A DNA stretch of 64,000 nucleotides, taken from NCBI GenBank assembly GCA_035772405.1, contig JAYKKM010000170.1:186001-250000 (forward strand). The letters run 5' to 3'. This DNA is from Chrysogorgia sp. JL179-B06. Its lineage: Eukaryota > Cnidaria > Anthozoa > Scleralcyonacea > Chrysogorgiidae. The notes under the pieces were generated by a model. The model was not told the origin of the DNA. It was given only the letters and a program-made list of their open reading frames with translations, and made no database searches. Numbering within the stretch: the stretch's first letter is position 1; each line of letters begins with the position of its first letter. This document shows, piece by piece, positions 34,185 through 43,249 of this stretch. The position numbers and the translations under genes were made by a program.

Positions 34185-34421
34185 ATGGAGACTCCCTTAT
34201 TCATATGTCCCCAAGATTTTATAAAAGTTCTGGCTGGCAATGGAGATGGAGGTTTAATTTTATTAAAATGTGAAAAAATAAATACCGTAGGGGTATTTGA
34301 TGCTTATTTTCTATACAAAATAATATTACAAAATGATAAAATCGACGGGTTTCCAAAATATATATATACCTATTCATCAGATGATCAGACAAACCTGATT
34401 GGAACTGCAGTTAGATTTTAA
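34185..34421 (+). CDS. CPxD/YIYT family member 4 (78 aa)
   Basis: METPLFICPQDFIKVLAGNG, LILLKCEKI, YKIILQND, KYIYTYSSDDQTNLIGTAVRF. The cleanest match to the family pattern and intact. It ends directly before the leader of member 5. Confidence 0.6.
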   Translation: METPLFICPQDFIKVLAGNGDGGLILLKCEKINTVGVFDAYFLYKIILQNDKIDGFPKYIYTYSSDDQTNLIGTAVRF

Positions 34422-34449
34422 AAAAGACAAGTCAAGAATTAAAGAGAAA

Positions 34450-34710
34450 ATGAATCAGTACCAAGAAATGGATATAATACAATTTAAAAAAGATGTATGT
34501 ACTCCACAAGCAAAATTACGTTTATTAGACTCTATACCGCTTCCAAAAACAGAACCCAATCGCATAATTACAGAATTGCAATTGTATCGTTTATATTTTA
34601 AAGATGAAAGTAATGGATGTTATTATACGACAAGATTTGATTTATCAATGGTACGTTTATTGGGTAAAAATGTACGTCTTACTGAACAATATTTATTTGT
34701 TACCATTTAA
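34450..34710 (+). CDS. CPxD/YIYT family member 5 (86 aa)
   Basis: MNQYQEMDIIQFKKDVCTPQ, ELQLYRLYFKDES, YYTTRFDLSMVRLLGKNVRL. Diverged: the N-terminal CP motif is CTP and the YIYT strand is YYTTRFD. Intact. The ATG at 34,450 is the first in the frame that keeps the family domain. Confidence 0.5.
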   Translation: MNQYQEMDIIQFKKDVCTPQAKLRLLDSIPLPKTEPNRIITELQLYRLYFKDESNGCYYTTRFDLSMVRLLGKNVRLTEQYLFVTI

Positions 34711-34766
34711 TTTCTTATCTATAACCCTGTAAATATTAAGAAAAATAAAAAAACTGTTTTGTTTGC

Positions 34767-34773
34767 TATAAAA
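34767..34773 (+). promoter_or_regulatory. TATA box of a duplicated promoter
   Basis: GCTATAAAATAG about 60 bp before the ATG at 34,830. The surrounding 34,737-34,815 (AATAAAAAAACTGTTTTG ... AAAATGAATGCTTGTGAATT) is repeated at 35,718-35,806 with TATAAAA at 35,746-35,752, so a promoter-leader cassette was duplicated with its gene. Confidence 0.5.
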
Positions 34774-34829
34774 TAGTGTGAGTTTTGATTTTTTGAAAAA
34801 ATGAATGCTTGTGAATTTAAAAAAAAGGA

Positions 34830-35066
34830 ATGGATGATCCGGATTATGTTCCCCCAGAACATCTTGCAGAGATTTATAAAAAATCTAATATGATGTTATT
34901 ATCATGTGTAAAAGAAGATTATTTTAAAGATATTTTTAAACCGTGTTATAAGTTATTAGTATACTTATGTGAAATGGGTAGCGATGATCAGTATATATAT
35001 ACCCATGTAACAAATGACTGTACACATTTGAAAGGGTGCTTTAATTTATACAATTTAAAGAAATAG
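34830..35066 (+). CDS. CPxD/YIYT family member 6 (78 aa)
   Basis: MDDPDYVPPEHLAEIYKKSN, MMLLSCVKE, CYKLLVYLCE, QYIYTHVTNDCTHLKGCF. The family domain is complete and intact. A short upstream ATG (34,801) is in another frame and is probably left from the duplicated leader shared with 35,792. Confidence 0.55.
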   Translation: MDDPDYVPPEHLAEIYKKSNMMLLSCVKEDYFKDIFKPCYKLLVYLCEMGSDDQYIYTHVTNDCTHLKGCFNLYNLKK

Positions 35067-35070
35067 AATA

Positions 35071-35247
35071 ATGGAAAAAAAGATTGAAAAGAATGATTGT
35101 TGGGTTTTTAATGGCAAATTTTCTCCACTCAAATATATTGGAATTAAAAAAAAAGAAAATGTTGCTGAGTGTTGGGTTTTTAGTGGCACTTCACCATCAC
35201 TTCTATATAAAGGAGTAAAAATAAAGGAAACTATTCACATGCAATGA
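35071..35247 (+). CDS. Small viral ORF with internal repeat (58 aa)
   Basis: MEKKIEKNDCWVFNGKFSPL contains CWVFNGKFSPLKYIGIK and then CWVFSGTSPSLLYKGVK, an internal two-fold repeat. It begins 5 bp after the previous stop. Function unknown; the repeat supports real coding. Confidence 0.45.
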   Translation: MEKKIEKNDCWVFNGKFSPLKYIGIKKKENVAECWVFSGTSPSLLYKGVKIKETIHMQ

Positions 35248-35275
35248 TACCCTGTGAAAAGAGTTGGTGAAATAA

Positions 35276-35654
35276 ATGTCTGAAATTGATGAGGATGATT
35301 GTTTTTATGTATCTTTGAAACTCTTGATAGATGATTATCAAGATTCCAATTTAAAGTTGATGCATTGGCGTGAACACACTTTATAAATATGGATGTGCTT
35401 ATACCGTCTATGATTGCTATTTTAAAGATGATAATATAGAATCCCGACTTAATCATTTGGTAAAAACAGCTACAAGATTCAGATTATCTCAAGAAAAAGA
35501 TATATGGCTTTTTAAAACAACGATATTGCATCAATACAATCCTTACCACCAACCCCTTCAAAAGGACGATGATCTTATCGGGGAATATGTAGTGTTTATA
35601 AAAATTTTTTATGAACATCTAGAAATGTATAAGTTGGTGAAAAAAAATAAATGA
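35276..35654 (+). pseudogene. CPxD/YIYT family relative 7 (frameshifted)
   Basis: The ATG at 35,276 opens MSEIDEDDCFYVSLKLL to a stop at 35,386; the following frame (from about 35,370) continues HTLYKYGCAYTVYDCYFKDD to DDDLIGEYVVF and KKNK. The LIGEYVVF end matches the family's IGxxVxF. The overlap of the two frames suggests one gene broken by a one-base indel near 35,370-35,386. Confidence 0.4.
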
Positions 35655-35791
35655 TCTTTCACACAAACTCTTAGAAGATGAACTTGTTAAGAAAAATATT
35701 TTTGTAATTAATTTTTATAAGAAATAAAAAAAACTGTTTGTATACTATAAAAACAGCGTGTGTGTTGTGATTTTTTATTAGTTTTTTGAAA

Positions 35792-36124
35792 ATGAATGCT
35801 CGTGAATTATTAACGACTCTATCTAATCATCTTGGGGATGATTGTATGTATAAATTTATGAGATATGATCAAATAATAACAGCTACACGTGATAAAGAAT
35901 ATACAGGTAAAATACAATGATTGGAGTGTAAGGAAATTAAATCATCAATACCAATTTTTCAATCATATCTATTGTTTGAAATATATTTATTCTTGGAAAG
36001 AAAGAATGGTGTTAAAGAATATATAAAAAGTTTTTCAACTGTGGATTTATCATGGAGCATATATAAAGATGCTCAAATTAACAATTTAACATATAAAATT
36101 GAATTGTGGAATAATGAACAATGA
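35792..36124 (+). pseudogene. CPxD/YIYT family relative 8 (in-frame TGA)
   Basis: MNARELLTTLSNHLGDDCMY ... then TGA at 35,918-35,920, then in the same frame LECKEIKSSIPIFQSYLLFE, KEYIKSFSTVDLSWSI. The part after the stop carries the LxCKEI and KEYIKSF strands of the family, so the TGA is a nonsense change within one gene. It has its own TATA box at 35,746. Confidence 0.55.
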
Positions 36125-36551
36125 ACGAAATGAACGATATTATTACAAACATCCATGTGGAAGATGTATGAACAAACTACCGTGTGCGACTCATCCACAA
36201 TAATTAAAACTTTCTAGACTAAACAATTTTAAACGTGGGTTGTTAAAGAAGTTAAATATACGATGGAAATATACAGTGAATGTTTCAGTGGAAATTGATC
36301 GCGAATAGAAGAAAAGACGTTCACACGTTGAATTGTTAGAGATAGAAAATACCCGAGATTCAAACGTTTTTATTTTTTGTAATGGTGAGGTTATGAATTA
36401 TGGCGAAACAATATTTGGTGGAGAAACTATAATAACCAATGTTTAAAACGGGAAAGCTGTTCAATTAATAGAGAAGGACAAGTGTTTTATTTTAGTTAAA
36501 CAACATATAAAAAAGAAAGATTTGAAAAAAACTTTTAAACATCGTTATTAA
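36114..36551 (+). pseudogene. Decayed viral gene with three in-frame stops (145 codons)
   Basis: The frame opened by ATG 36,114 (overlapping the previous end) reads through TAA, TAG and TAA: HPCGRCMNKLPCATHPQ, LNNFKRGLLKKLNIRWKYTV, NVFIFCNGEVMNYGETIFGG and ending KKTFKHRY at TAA 36,549. Protein-like composition continues through all stops, indicating one inactivated gene. The N-terminal CGRC / CATH may be a zinc site. Function unknown. Confidence 0.5.
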
Positions 36552-36561
36552 ACAAACAAAA

Positions 36562-36810
36562 ATGGTTTTTACATTCCAAAAAATGTGTATATTATTTGTC
36601 TTTTGTATGTTGGCTTCATTTACAAGAATTTATGAAGATTCAATTAATATCAAAAGTTGTAACGTAAAATGTTTGATGCGATATACGTTGGAATTGCTGA
36701 ATTATACATATATCAACAGCACATAATGTTCCGATCCAATATATTATGAGAAGAGAAAAGAAACCCTGTTATATGGAAAATCTTACAGAATAAACAATGG
36801 AATTAAGTGA
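36562..36810 (+). pseudogene. Small secreted-type protein (in-frame TAA)
   Basis: MVFTFQKMCILFVFCMLASF is a convincing signal peptide, followed by SCNVKCLMRYTLELL to a TAA at 36,724. The same frame continues CSDPIYYEKRKETLLYGKSY to TGA 36,808. A 54-aa product is possible as is, but Cys content after the stop suggests an original 82-aa secreted protein. It overlaps the start of the Fic gene. Confidence 0.45.
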
Positions 36811-37357
36811 ATTTATAAAATTTAAATTTTGTGCTTATGATGTTATACGAATGGAAGAAGACGAAAATGAAAAAGATTTTTACATGAAATGTGCGAGATT
36901 TTGCTTTTTCTTTCGGAAAATGTGTATGGAACAAACTGTTAAATCCTTAACAATAAGTCAATTTTGTAATAATATTCATGAAAAATGTATGTATCATTTA
37001 ATGGATGCTGGTAATTTCAGTAAAAAAAAACGATATGTTGGTACACATGAAGGAGTTGATCCTCTTTATATTGATTTATATATGAAACATTTAAATGAAT
37101 TTTACATAGAAAATTATTTACAAAAAAATATTTCTGTATTAATCTATTTTATTTTTGAAAGCATTCATCCGTTTTCTGATGGTAATGGGCGAATAGGGAA
37201 AGCTTTACATGCTTTTTTAGAAAGAAAAATAGATTGTAAAGTAAAAACAAAAAAACAACATAAAAAGTTGTGTAACGTTTTAGGTATTATGCAAAAAAAA
37301 CAGATTAGTTTATTTGATGTAAAGCGTGATACGTTGTTATTAGACGAATTATTATAA
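36797..37357 (+). CDS. Fic-domain protein (186 aa)
   Basis: Residues 124-135 read HPFSDGNGRIGK, the Fic active-site motif HPFx[D/E]GNGRxx[R/K]: His124 is the catalytic base, Asp128 binds metal and the GNGR loop binds the nucleotide phosphates. Upstream YVGTHEGVDP (80-89) fits the substrate flap region. The last Arg of the motif is Lys. No typical inhibitory (S/T)xxxE[G/N] helix is seen. Fic enzymes usually transfer AMP or another nucleotide moiety to Ser/Thr/Tyr hydroxyls, often on GTPases or chaperones. It is uninterrupted amid decayed neighbours. Target unknown; likely an accessory host-modifying protein. Confidence 0.85.
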   Translation: MELSEFIKFKFCAYDVIRMEEDENEKDFYMKCARFCFFFRKMCMEQTVKSLTISQFCNNIHEKCMYHLMDAGNFSKKKRYVGTHEGVDPLYIDLYMKHLNEFYIENYLQKNISVLIYFIFESIHPFSDGNGRIGKALHAFLERKIDCKVKTKKQHKKLCNVLGIMQKKQISLFDVKRDTLLLDELL

Positions 37358-37456
37358 TAAAAATATATATTTTTAAAAAAATGTGTTTTTTTGTTTTTAA
37401 AGTATAAATACAACATCCTTTTAGCTTTTTATCATCACATTCGAAAAGAGACTATC

Positions 37457-38362
37457 ATGGCTGCAACAACTTCAATGAAACTTTATTCACAGGAATATAT
37501 ATATCATACGTTTGTGTTACAAACGTATAATGATCTTTCACGAAAAATTATAACAAATGTAAAGAAAAATGGAAACGCATATCTTGTGAAAGTATGGCCT
37601 ACGAGTCAGGAGTGTTTGAATTTTCTAATGAATAGTTAATTAGAAATAAAAAAAGAAGATGTAAGTAAATTGACAACTCAATTGGGTAAAATTTCATTGA
37701 AAGTTGGTGATCAAGTATTTCTTGAAGTTGCAAAAAGTAAAAATTGGAAATAAGGAGAAGAACGTCTAGTTATTCGTTCTAACGCTTGGGATGGATTGGA
37801 GATTCTCTACCAATTAAAAGAAAATCTTTTACCTGAAAAAGATCTGGTGTTCAAGGACGATGATGGTGGCGATGAAAACCAGCCTATGAACGAGGAAATG
37901 CGGATTGAAAACCATGACAATTGGGTCGATAAATTTGGATCATTTCATATTAAAAAAAATGACGACATGACACTTATTGTTGAAGGATTGCGCAAATATA
38001 ATCATGCTGTAAACGGGGGTGTAGTTGAAAAAAAGAAAACGTTTAAGAAAAAGAAAAATAATGATTTTGATTTACCACGTGAAAAAAAAATGAAAAAAAT
38101 GGACAATGATAAAATTATTGATGATGATGATGATGATAAAGAGGTTTGTTTTCTTTTTTCTAAACCCACTGAAAAAGCTGTTTGTAAACTTTTTTATTAC
38201 CGATTTATACATCAATTACCAATGCGCGATACAATATGTATGTATAACGAGGTTATAAATGAAGCATTAGATATTGCAGATCAGTATGATTTTGTTCAAA
38301 ATTGTGATAGTTTACTTTGTGAACTTGAGGAAATATACACGACAATAGAAAAAAAAGAATAA
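37457..38362 (+). pseudogene. Viral gene with two in-frame TAA stops (301 codons)
   Basis: The ATG at 37,457 (TATA-like TATAAATA at 37,403) opens MAATTSMKLYSQEYIYHTF; TAA codons at 37,637 and 37,751 interrupt a frame that then runs to 38,362. Later parts: basic/acidic linkers (KKKTFKKKKNN, DDDDDDKEV) and a helical C terminus (AVCKLFYYRFIHQLPMRD, NEALDIADQYDF). It lies directly before the integrase. Not recognised. The three open pieces share one frame, so decay of one gene is the simplest reading. Confidence 0.6.
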
Positions 38363-38384
38363 TATTTTTTTTTTGGGTATAGAA

Positions 38385-39286
38385 ATGAAAAAAACAAGAA
38401 AAGAAAAGTTCTCTAAAGAATTTATAGAAAAAGCTGCAAGATTACTTAAAGGAGAAACATTAACAAAAGAACAATTATCAAACTATAAACTTCATAATCT
38501 TAATAGAAAAAAATATAGACGTTTAAAAATACATGTTACAGATATTAATAAACAATGGGAAATCGATTTAGCTGAAAATAAAGATTTAGCACGTTATAAT
38601 AATCAATTTCGTTATTGGTTGGTGTGTATTGATGTGTTTTCTCGTTATTGTTGGGTAAAATTATTAAAAACGAAATCAAGTAATAATGTTAAAAACAAGT
38701 TTGAATCTATTTTAATCGAAGAAGGACAAACACCCCGTAAAATTCAATGTGATGAAGGAACAGAATTTCAAGATATTCGAAAAAGTTTGAGTAAAAAATA
38801 TAATTTTACAGTTTTCCACACCTATAATCGCGAGATAAAAGCATCGCATGTTGAACGTGTTATTGGTACGTTAAAAACTATGGTTCGTAGAGTTTTAACA
38901 ATGACTGATAATTTTGATTATTATACTTATTTACCCGTGATTATTGAACGTTATAATAATTCTCCACATAAATCTTTGGCCGGTTCAACACCATTTGAAA
39001 TTTATAAAGGAACAAAGAAATTAAAAAAATTAAAATATAAAATATTACGTGATGAATTGAAATACCCCATTCCTACAAAAGTATTGTCACTGAAGGTACT
39101 CGTGTACGCATAGCAAGGGTAAAAAACAATATTTTTGAAAAAAGCAGTCTTAGACGTTGGACAAATGAAATATTTAAAGTTGAAAAAGTTTTTATAACCG
39201 ATCCTGTCACATATCAATTAAAAGATTTAAAAGGTGAAAAAATTGAAGGAATTTTTTATCGTGAAGAATTACAATTATTAAAATAA
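38385..39286 (+). pseudogene. Polinton integrase (rve, DDE), frameshifted near the C terminus
   Basis: The ATG at 38,385 gives MKKTRKEKFSKEFIEKAARL. Catalytic residues: Asp in QWEIDLAEN, Asp in IQCDEGTEF, Glu in ASHVERVIGTLK; the fold pattern YWLVCIDVFSRY and RYNNSPHKSLAGSTPFEIY is typical of retroviral-type integrases in Polintons. The first frame stops at 39,113; the C-terminal SH3/chromo-like part (TRVRIARVKN, RRWTNEIFKVEKV, YREELQLLK) continues in another frame to TAA 39,284. A one-base deletion in the A-run at about 39,077 explains this. The catalytic core itself is intact. Confidence 0.9.
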
Positions 39287-39327
39287 TATCAAAAACTGGA
39301 ATTTCTAATTTAACAAATAAATTTACA

Positions 39328-40149
39328 ATGCATCTTGTTCAACCTATTGACGCTCTAAATAAAGATGCATATATAGATGTACAAAAAATTTGTTACCCGT
39401 TGACTACAAAAAATGTTGATGAAAAAATATGTTATTTCACTTTTACATTCGATTTTCAGAAATTTATGAAGAATAAATCGGGTGTTAAAAAGTACAATGA
39501 ACAGATTATTCTTACGAGTGTGAAATATAATATTCCTACAGGAATTTATGATTTAAACCGTTTACTTGATTATACGAATAATATTTTAAAAGAATATGAT
39601 GTTGATTTGAGTTTAGAAAAGAATGGAAAGGTATATTTAAATGTTAATTTTGGAATAGAATATTGGCTTATACAATATAATAGTAAAAATGATCATGATG
39701 GTGGTGTAGGTTCTAAATTGCGTTTATCTGAAAAAGTTGAAAAAATAAATTTTGAATTAAATATGAGTGATTCTTTATCGTTTATGTTGGGTTTTAAAAA
39801 TTCAATAATCAAATTAAATAATGAAAAAGAAAATTTTATTGAAAAAGAAGCCGATTATTTACCCGATGTATCAGATGGTTTAAATAAAATGTTTATATAT
39901 TGTGATGAATTAGAAGCAACATTAGTTGGTGATTCATATTCTGAATTGTTAACAACAGTTCCTATTCAGTGGTCGGGTCAAGGAAAAGGAAATGGTGAAT
40001 TAGTTTGTTTCACACCTTCAAATATATTAAAAAAATTTAAAAAGAGTGTTATTAACGAATTAAATATTACAATTAAAGACAGTGCAGATAATTTGATTCC
40101 TTTTGATTCTGGAACTGTTTCGTTAGATTGTTTAATTCATTATGCTTAA
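39328..40149 (+). CDS. Probable minor capsid (penton-like) protein (273 aa)
   Basis: MHLVQPIDALNKDAYIDVQK ... KMFIYCDELEATLVGDSYSE, LLTTVPIQW, NELNITIKDSADNLIPFDSG ending VSLDCLIHYA. The order of a YxYCD strand, VGDxxxxLL, and a final IxIxDxxxxxIPFxxGxVxL strand matches the conserved Polinton/adintovirus protein interpreted as the single-jelly-roll minor capsid or penton (family memory). It lies between integrase and major capsid genes. Intact; 8-bp overlap with the next gene suggests tight packing. Confidence 0.6.
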   Translation: MHLVQPIDALNKDAYIDVQKICYPLTTKNVDEKICYFTFTFDFQKFMKNKSGVKKYNEQIILTSVKYNIPTGIYDLNRLLDYTNNILKEYDVDLSLEKNGKVYLNVNFGIEYWLIQYNSKNDHDGGVGSKLRLSEKVEKINFELNMSDSLSFMLGFKNSIIKLNNEKENFIEKEADYLPDVSDGLNKMFIYCDELEATLVGDSYSELLTTVPIQWSGQGKGNGELVCFTPSNILKKFKKSVINELNITIKDSADNLIPFDSGTVSLDCLIHYA

Positions 40150-40669
40150 AATTCATCTTAAAACTGTAAGGAACGTTCTACAGGTTGAAAAATATGATTT
40201 TAGTTATCCCTTTAACACATATGCTGAAAGTAAAAATGAAAAACAAATTTATTGGATTTTAGACAGTGTTGAGCACACGGGAATTAATAAATCTTTTCAC
40301 ATTTATTATTTCAAAAAAATTAATTTTACAATCGATCCTGTAATAAATCAAAATCCAATAACTCGTAAAAGAAAAGATGGTAGTGTACTAATGTTAAAAA
40401 ACACAAAATTAAAAGATAAACAATTTGATGGACAACAGATGTTATTGTTTGAAAAAAGAATTTTATTTAAATATGATATAGACGAGAATAAACAAATATT
40501 ACACCATTTAAAAATGGAAAGAGAAATATTTCCTAATGTTTTGCTTAAAAGAAACACCGCAGAAGCTCAAGAATACATTCAATTTCATCTTTCATATGGT
40601 AGTGACGACGACGTCATTTTGATTGCAGAAAATATAATAATTAATATAAAATTATTTGAAGAAAAATAA
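40142..40669 (+). CDS. Viral protein of unknown function (175 aa)
   Basis: MLKIHLKTVRNVLQVEKYDF, FHIYYFKKINFTIDPVINQ, and a C terminus QFHLSYGSDDDVILIAENII. Beta-rich pattern, no membrane segment. Overlaps both neighbours (8 bp upstream, TAATG downstream), inside the capsid gene block, so a virion role is plausible but unproven. Intact. Confidence 0.6.
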   Translation: MLKIHLKTVRNVLQVEKYDFSYPFNTYAESKNEKQIYWILDSVEHTGINKSFHIYYFKKINFTIDPVINQNPITRKRKDGSVLMLKNTKLKDKQFDGQQMLLFEKRILFKYDIDENKQILHHLKMEREIFPNVLLKRNTAEAQEYIQFHLSYGSDDDVILIAENIIINIKLFEEK

Positions 40670-40935
40670 TGAATAACAATTTAACATCTGACGATTATTT
40701 TAAATTACTTACTGGAAAATGTAATGGAAAAAATTATTCTTCTAACTATTTTTACGTAAAACGTGAAAAAAACCAAAAAAACCCTACTCAAGATGATATT
40801 TTATTAACTTCTAATATTGGTCTACCGCATACTTTAAACCCTGATTATCAAAAAAAAATAGTACCAAATAAAGGAGCAAAAAAAAGAAAAATTGATCCAG
40901 ATGTATTACGTTCAATTTTACAAAATAGAAATTAA
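40669..40935 (+). CDS. Small viral protein in the capsid block (88 aa)
   Basis: MNNNLTSDDYFKLLTGKCNG, SNIGLPHTLNPDYQKKIVPN, then a basic stretch (KGAKKRKIDPDVLRSILQNRN). Start overlaps the preceding stop (TAATG). Not recognised; the small basic character suits a structural or DNA-associated role. Confidence 0.55.
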   Translation: MNNNLTSDDYFKLLTGKCNGKNYSSNYFYVKREKNQKNPTQDDILLTSNIGLPHTLNPDYQKKIVPNKGAKKRKIDPDVLRSILQNRN

Positions 40936-41048
40936 TTGTTGTTTTTTGTTTTAAAAAAGGAAAAATACTGTAAACTATAAATTAAGTTAAAAGTAAAATA
41001 AATTTTTCTTAAAAAAACTTGTCGTATTGGGTTATTTTTTAAATAAAA

Positions 41049-41219
41049 ATGAGGCGAAGAAAAAGTATAATTAAAAAAAAAATAAAAAGAAAGTCTAGAT
41101 TACACGGTAAAAGAAAAAAAATACAAAAAGGTGGTGCTTTTGGTGCAGGAATGGCATTAGGAATGTTTTTACCCCAGGTGTTGGGTACAATCGGGAATAT
41201 ATTAAAGATTAACATTTAA
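41049..41219 (+). CDS. Basic Gly-Gly core-like protein 2 (56 aa)
   Basis: MRRRKSIIKKKIKRKSRLHG, then KKIQKGGAFGAGMALGMF and a hydrophobic tail. Arg/Lys-rich N terminus, QKGG site, hydrophobic C terminus: the layout of adenovirus-type core or membrane-lytic precursors processed by the viral protease. It lies 5 bp before the major capsid start. Intact. Confidence 0.6.
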   Translation: MRRRKSIIKKKIKRKSRLHGKRKKIQKGGAFGAGMALGMFLPQVLGTIGNILKINI

Positions 41220-41224
41220 AAAAA

Positions 41225-42485
41225 ATGAATTCAAAAACTGTGGAAGAGGTTGAACAACATGATGTATTATTTTCAGCACCTTTACAATTATTTACTTCTA
41301 AACCCTACAATAATACATTTATTGAATTTTCTGAATGCGAGATTGTACCAACACCTAAAGACCCGACTGCAAATGTGGTTGTGTTTACAAGACACGGAAA
41401 CGCTGTTGGAGTCTTAAAAACAAGCGAAGCACAAATTTTTGCTAAATTGTCATTAGTACATAAAACAACAGGGGCTATTGCAGGTAGTGTTGCTGCTGGG
41501 GGGAAATCAATTTTACCGTTACCTCTTCGAACAATGTGGAAAACAAAAGAATTAAAAATAAACGATACTTTAATTACTACTTCGGGAAATATGGCTCATA
41601 TGGTTTCAATTATTAAATATTTATCGCGTGAATATAATCCGAAACGCGATGGATGTAACGGCCGTTGAGAATACTGGGGGTTATGCAAGAGTGTTGAAAA
41701 ATGAAGTCAAAACAGTAATTGATACAATTGATACCTCATTATTTAGTGATGGTGGTGGGGAAATTATTATTCCCTCAGCATTTAAAATAGAATTACGTTT
41801 AACCCGAGTATTAAAATCTATTTTAATATCTGGTGCAGATCATGCTGATTTAAGTTTAGACAATACAGCATTATCTTTAGAGGATTTAAAGATTAAAATA
41901 CCTGTTTTTAAACCCAACGATCAACTACGTTTAGCATTAAATACAGGATTTGTTGAAAAAAATATGGAAGCTAAATATTATACTAGTAATTATCGATGTA
42001 TTAGTGAAAATATATTAGTAGGTCGAAGGTCGCATCAAGTTGTCGATGCTTTTAATGGTTCGTGTCCTACAAGATTATTTATAGTTTTTATACCCCTCGC
42101 TAATTGGAATGGATCATATACGCATAATATTTTAAACTTTACATGGCCTAACTACTCGAATATTAGTGTTTCGGTAAATAATAACACTGTTACATCTCCT
42201 GAAGAAGCTTATTCAAATCTACAGAATGTTTTGAATCGAAAATATAAACATATGCCGTTTACATTTAATGATTTTAAAAATGGATATGCAATACTTGGAT
42301 TTGATTTAACAAGCAATAAAGATTCTCATCTTAGTGTATTACCCTCACGACCCTCAGGAAATGTAAACATTGATTTTAATTTTTAAGAAAATACTACTGC
42401 TGGAGTATTTCTTTATATTGGAGAGTTTCGAAATGAAATAAAAATAGGTTTAAAAACACCTGCACGATTATTACATGACATTTAG
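41225..42485 (+). pseudogene. Major capsid protein (double jelly roll), broken twice
   Basis: The frame from ATG 41,225 (MNSKTVEEVEQHDVLFSAPL, KSILPLPLRTMWKTKELKIN) stops at 41,668; the second frame (from ~41,628: DVTAVENTGGYARVLKNEVK, LNRKYKHMPFTFNDFKNGYA) runs to a TAA at 42,384 and then in the same frame to TAG 42,483 (NTTAGVFLYIGEFRNEIKIG). The order of an N-terminal strand block, a MW..xxLxIN block and a C-terminal AGVFxYxGEF end matches Polinton capsid proteins. One frameshift lies at about 41,650 and there is one nonsense codon. Original size ~420 aa, normal for the family. Confidence 0.8.
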
Positions 42486-42684
42486 TAAAAAAAAAGTAAA
42501 GAACAACAATTAGCTTAAGGAATTATTAAAAAAAAAATGAAAGATCAAATGAAAATACCTAAAAAAAAAATAATCGAAAAAAACCATACATCATAAAAGA
42601 AAAGAAAAATGAAATAATTAATCAAATTCCTTTAAAGCGTGAACATATATTTATATATCCTATAATATCAAAGTTTGGATAAAA
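42486..42684 (+). other. A-rich gap with a decayed short frame
   Basis: A short open piece (IINQIPLKREHIFIYPIISK, to 42,679) without a usable start, preceded by stops. Possibly the end of a small lost gene; otherwise A-rich and featureless. Confidence 0.35.
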
Positions 42685-43249
42685 ATGGAGAAAAATAATA
42701 AAAGAAAATATGTTGTGGATGAAGAAGAAAAAGAAGAATTAAAAAAAAAAAGAAGCAGAAGAAGGTGAAAAAGAAAAAGAAAAAGACTTCGGAGAAGAAG
42801 AAGAAGAAGAAGAAGAAGAAGAAGAAGATAATGATAGTGATAGTGATAATTCTTTGACTTCTTCTGATGATGATGATGATCATGAGGAAACGACAACCAA
42901 AATTTTAAATTCGTTGTTGCTTTTAAATAAAATTAAAAAAGAAAAAGAAAATAAAAAGAAAAGAGATTTCTTACCATGTTTAAAAAAATATATAAAAGCA
43001 AATATGGCTACAAAACAAAATTTAATTAATGATGATTTGATTAGAAAACTTCAAGATTTATCAAAAAATATTTTAGATAATAAAATATTAGTATCCATTT
43101 CAAACGATAATAAAACAATTCTTAAACGTTTTGTACGTAATAAAATAAAAAAAACAGATTTAAAAGTTATATTAAGTGAAGACCATCGTTTGATTCATGT
43201 GTTTGAAAAAGCCTACAAACTAATAATAAAAGAAACGAAGAAAAAATGA
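42685..43249 (+). pseudogene. Acidic/low-complexity viral protein (frameshift in an 11-A run)
   Basis: The ATG at 42,685 gives MEKNNKRKYVVDEEEKEELK and ends after the A-run at 42,741-42,751; the next frame continues an Asp/Glu/Ser-rich tract (SDSDNSLTSSDDDDDHEETT) and a helical basic C terminus (LNSLLLLNKIKKEKE, FVRNKIKKTDLKVI). A one-base indel in the A-run is the likely break, either real or a sequence error. Its stop overlaps the next ATG (AATGA). Role unknown. Confidence 0.5.

Noticed and set aside
42660..42896. Phe/Leu/Ser-rich minus-strand ORFs
   Set aside because: Antisense of the A/GA-rich acidic gene; low-complexity shadow.
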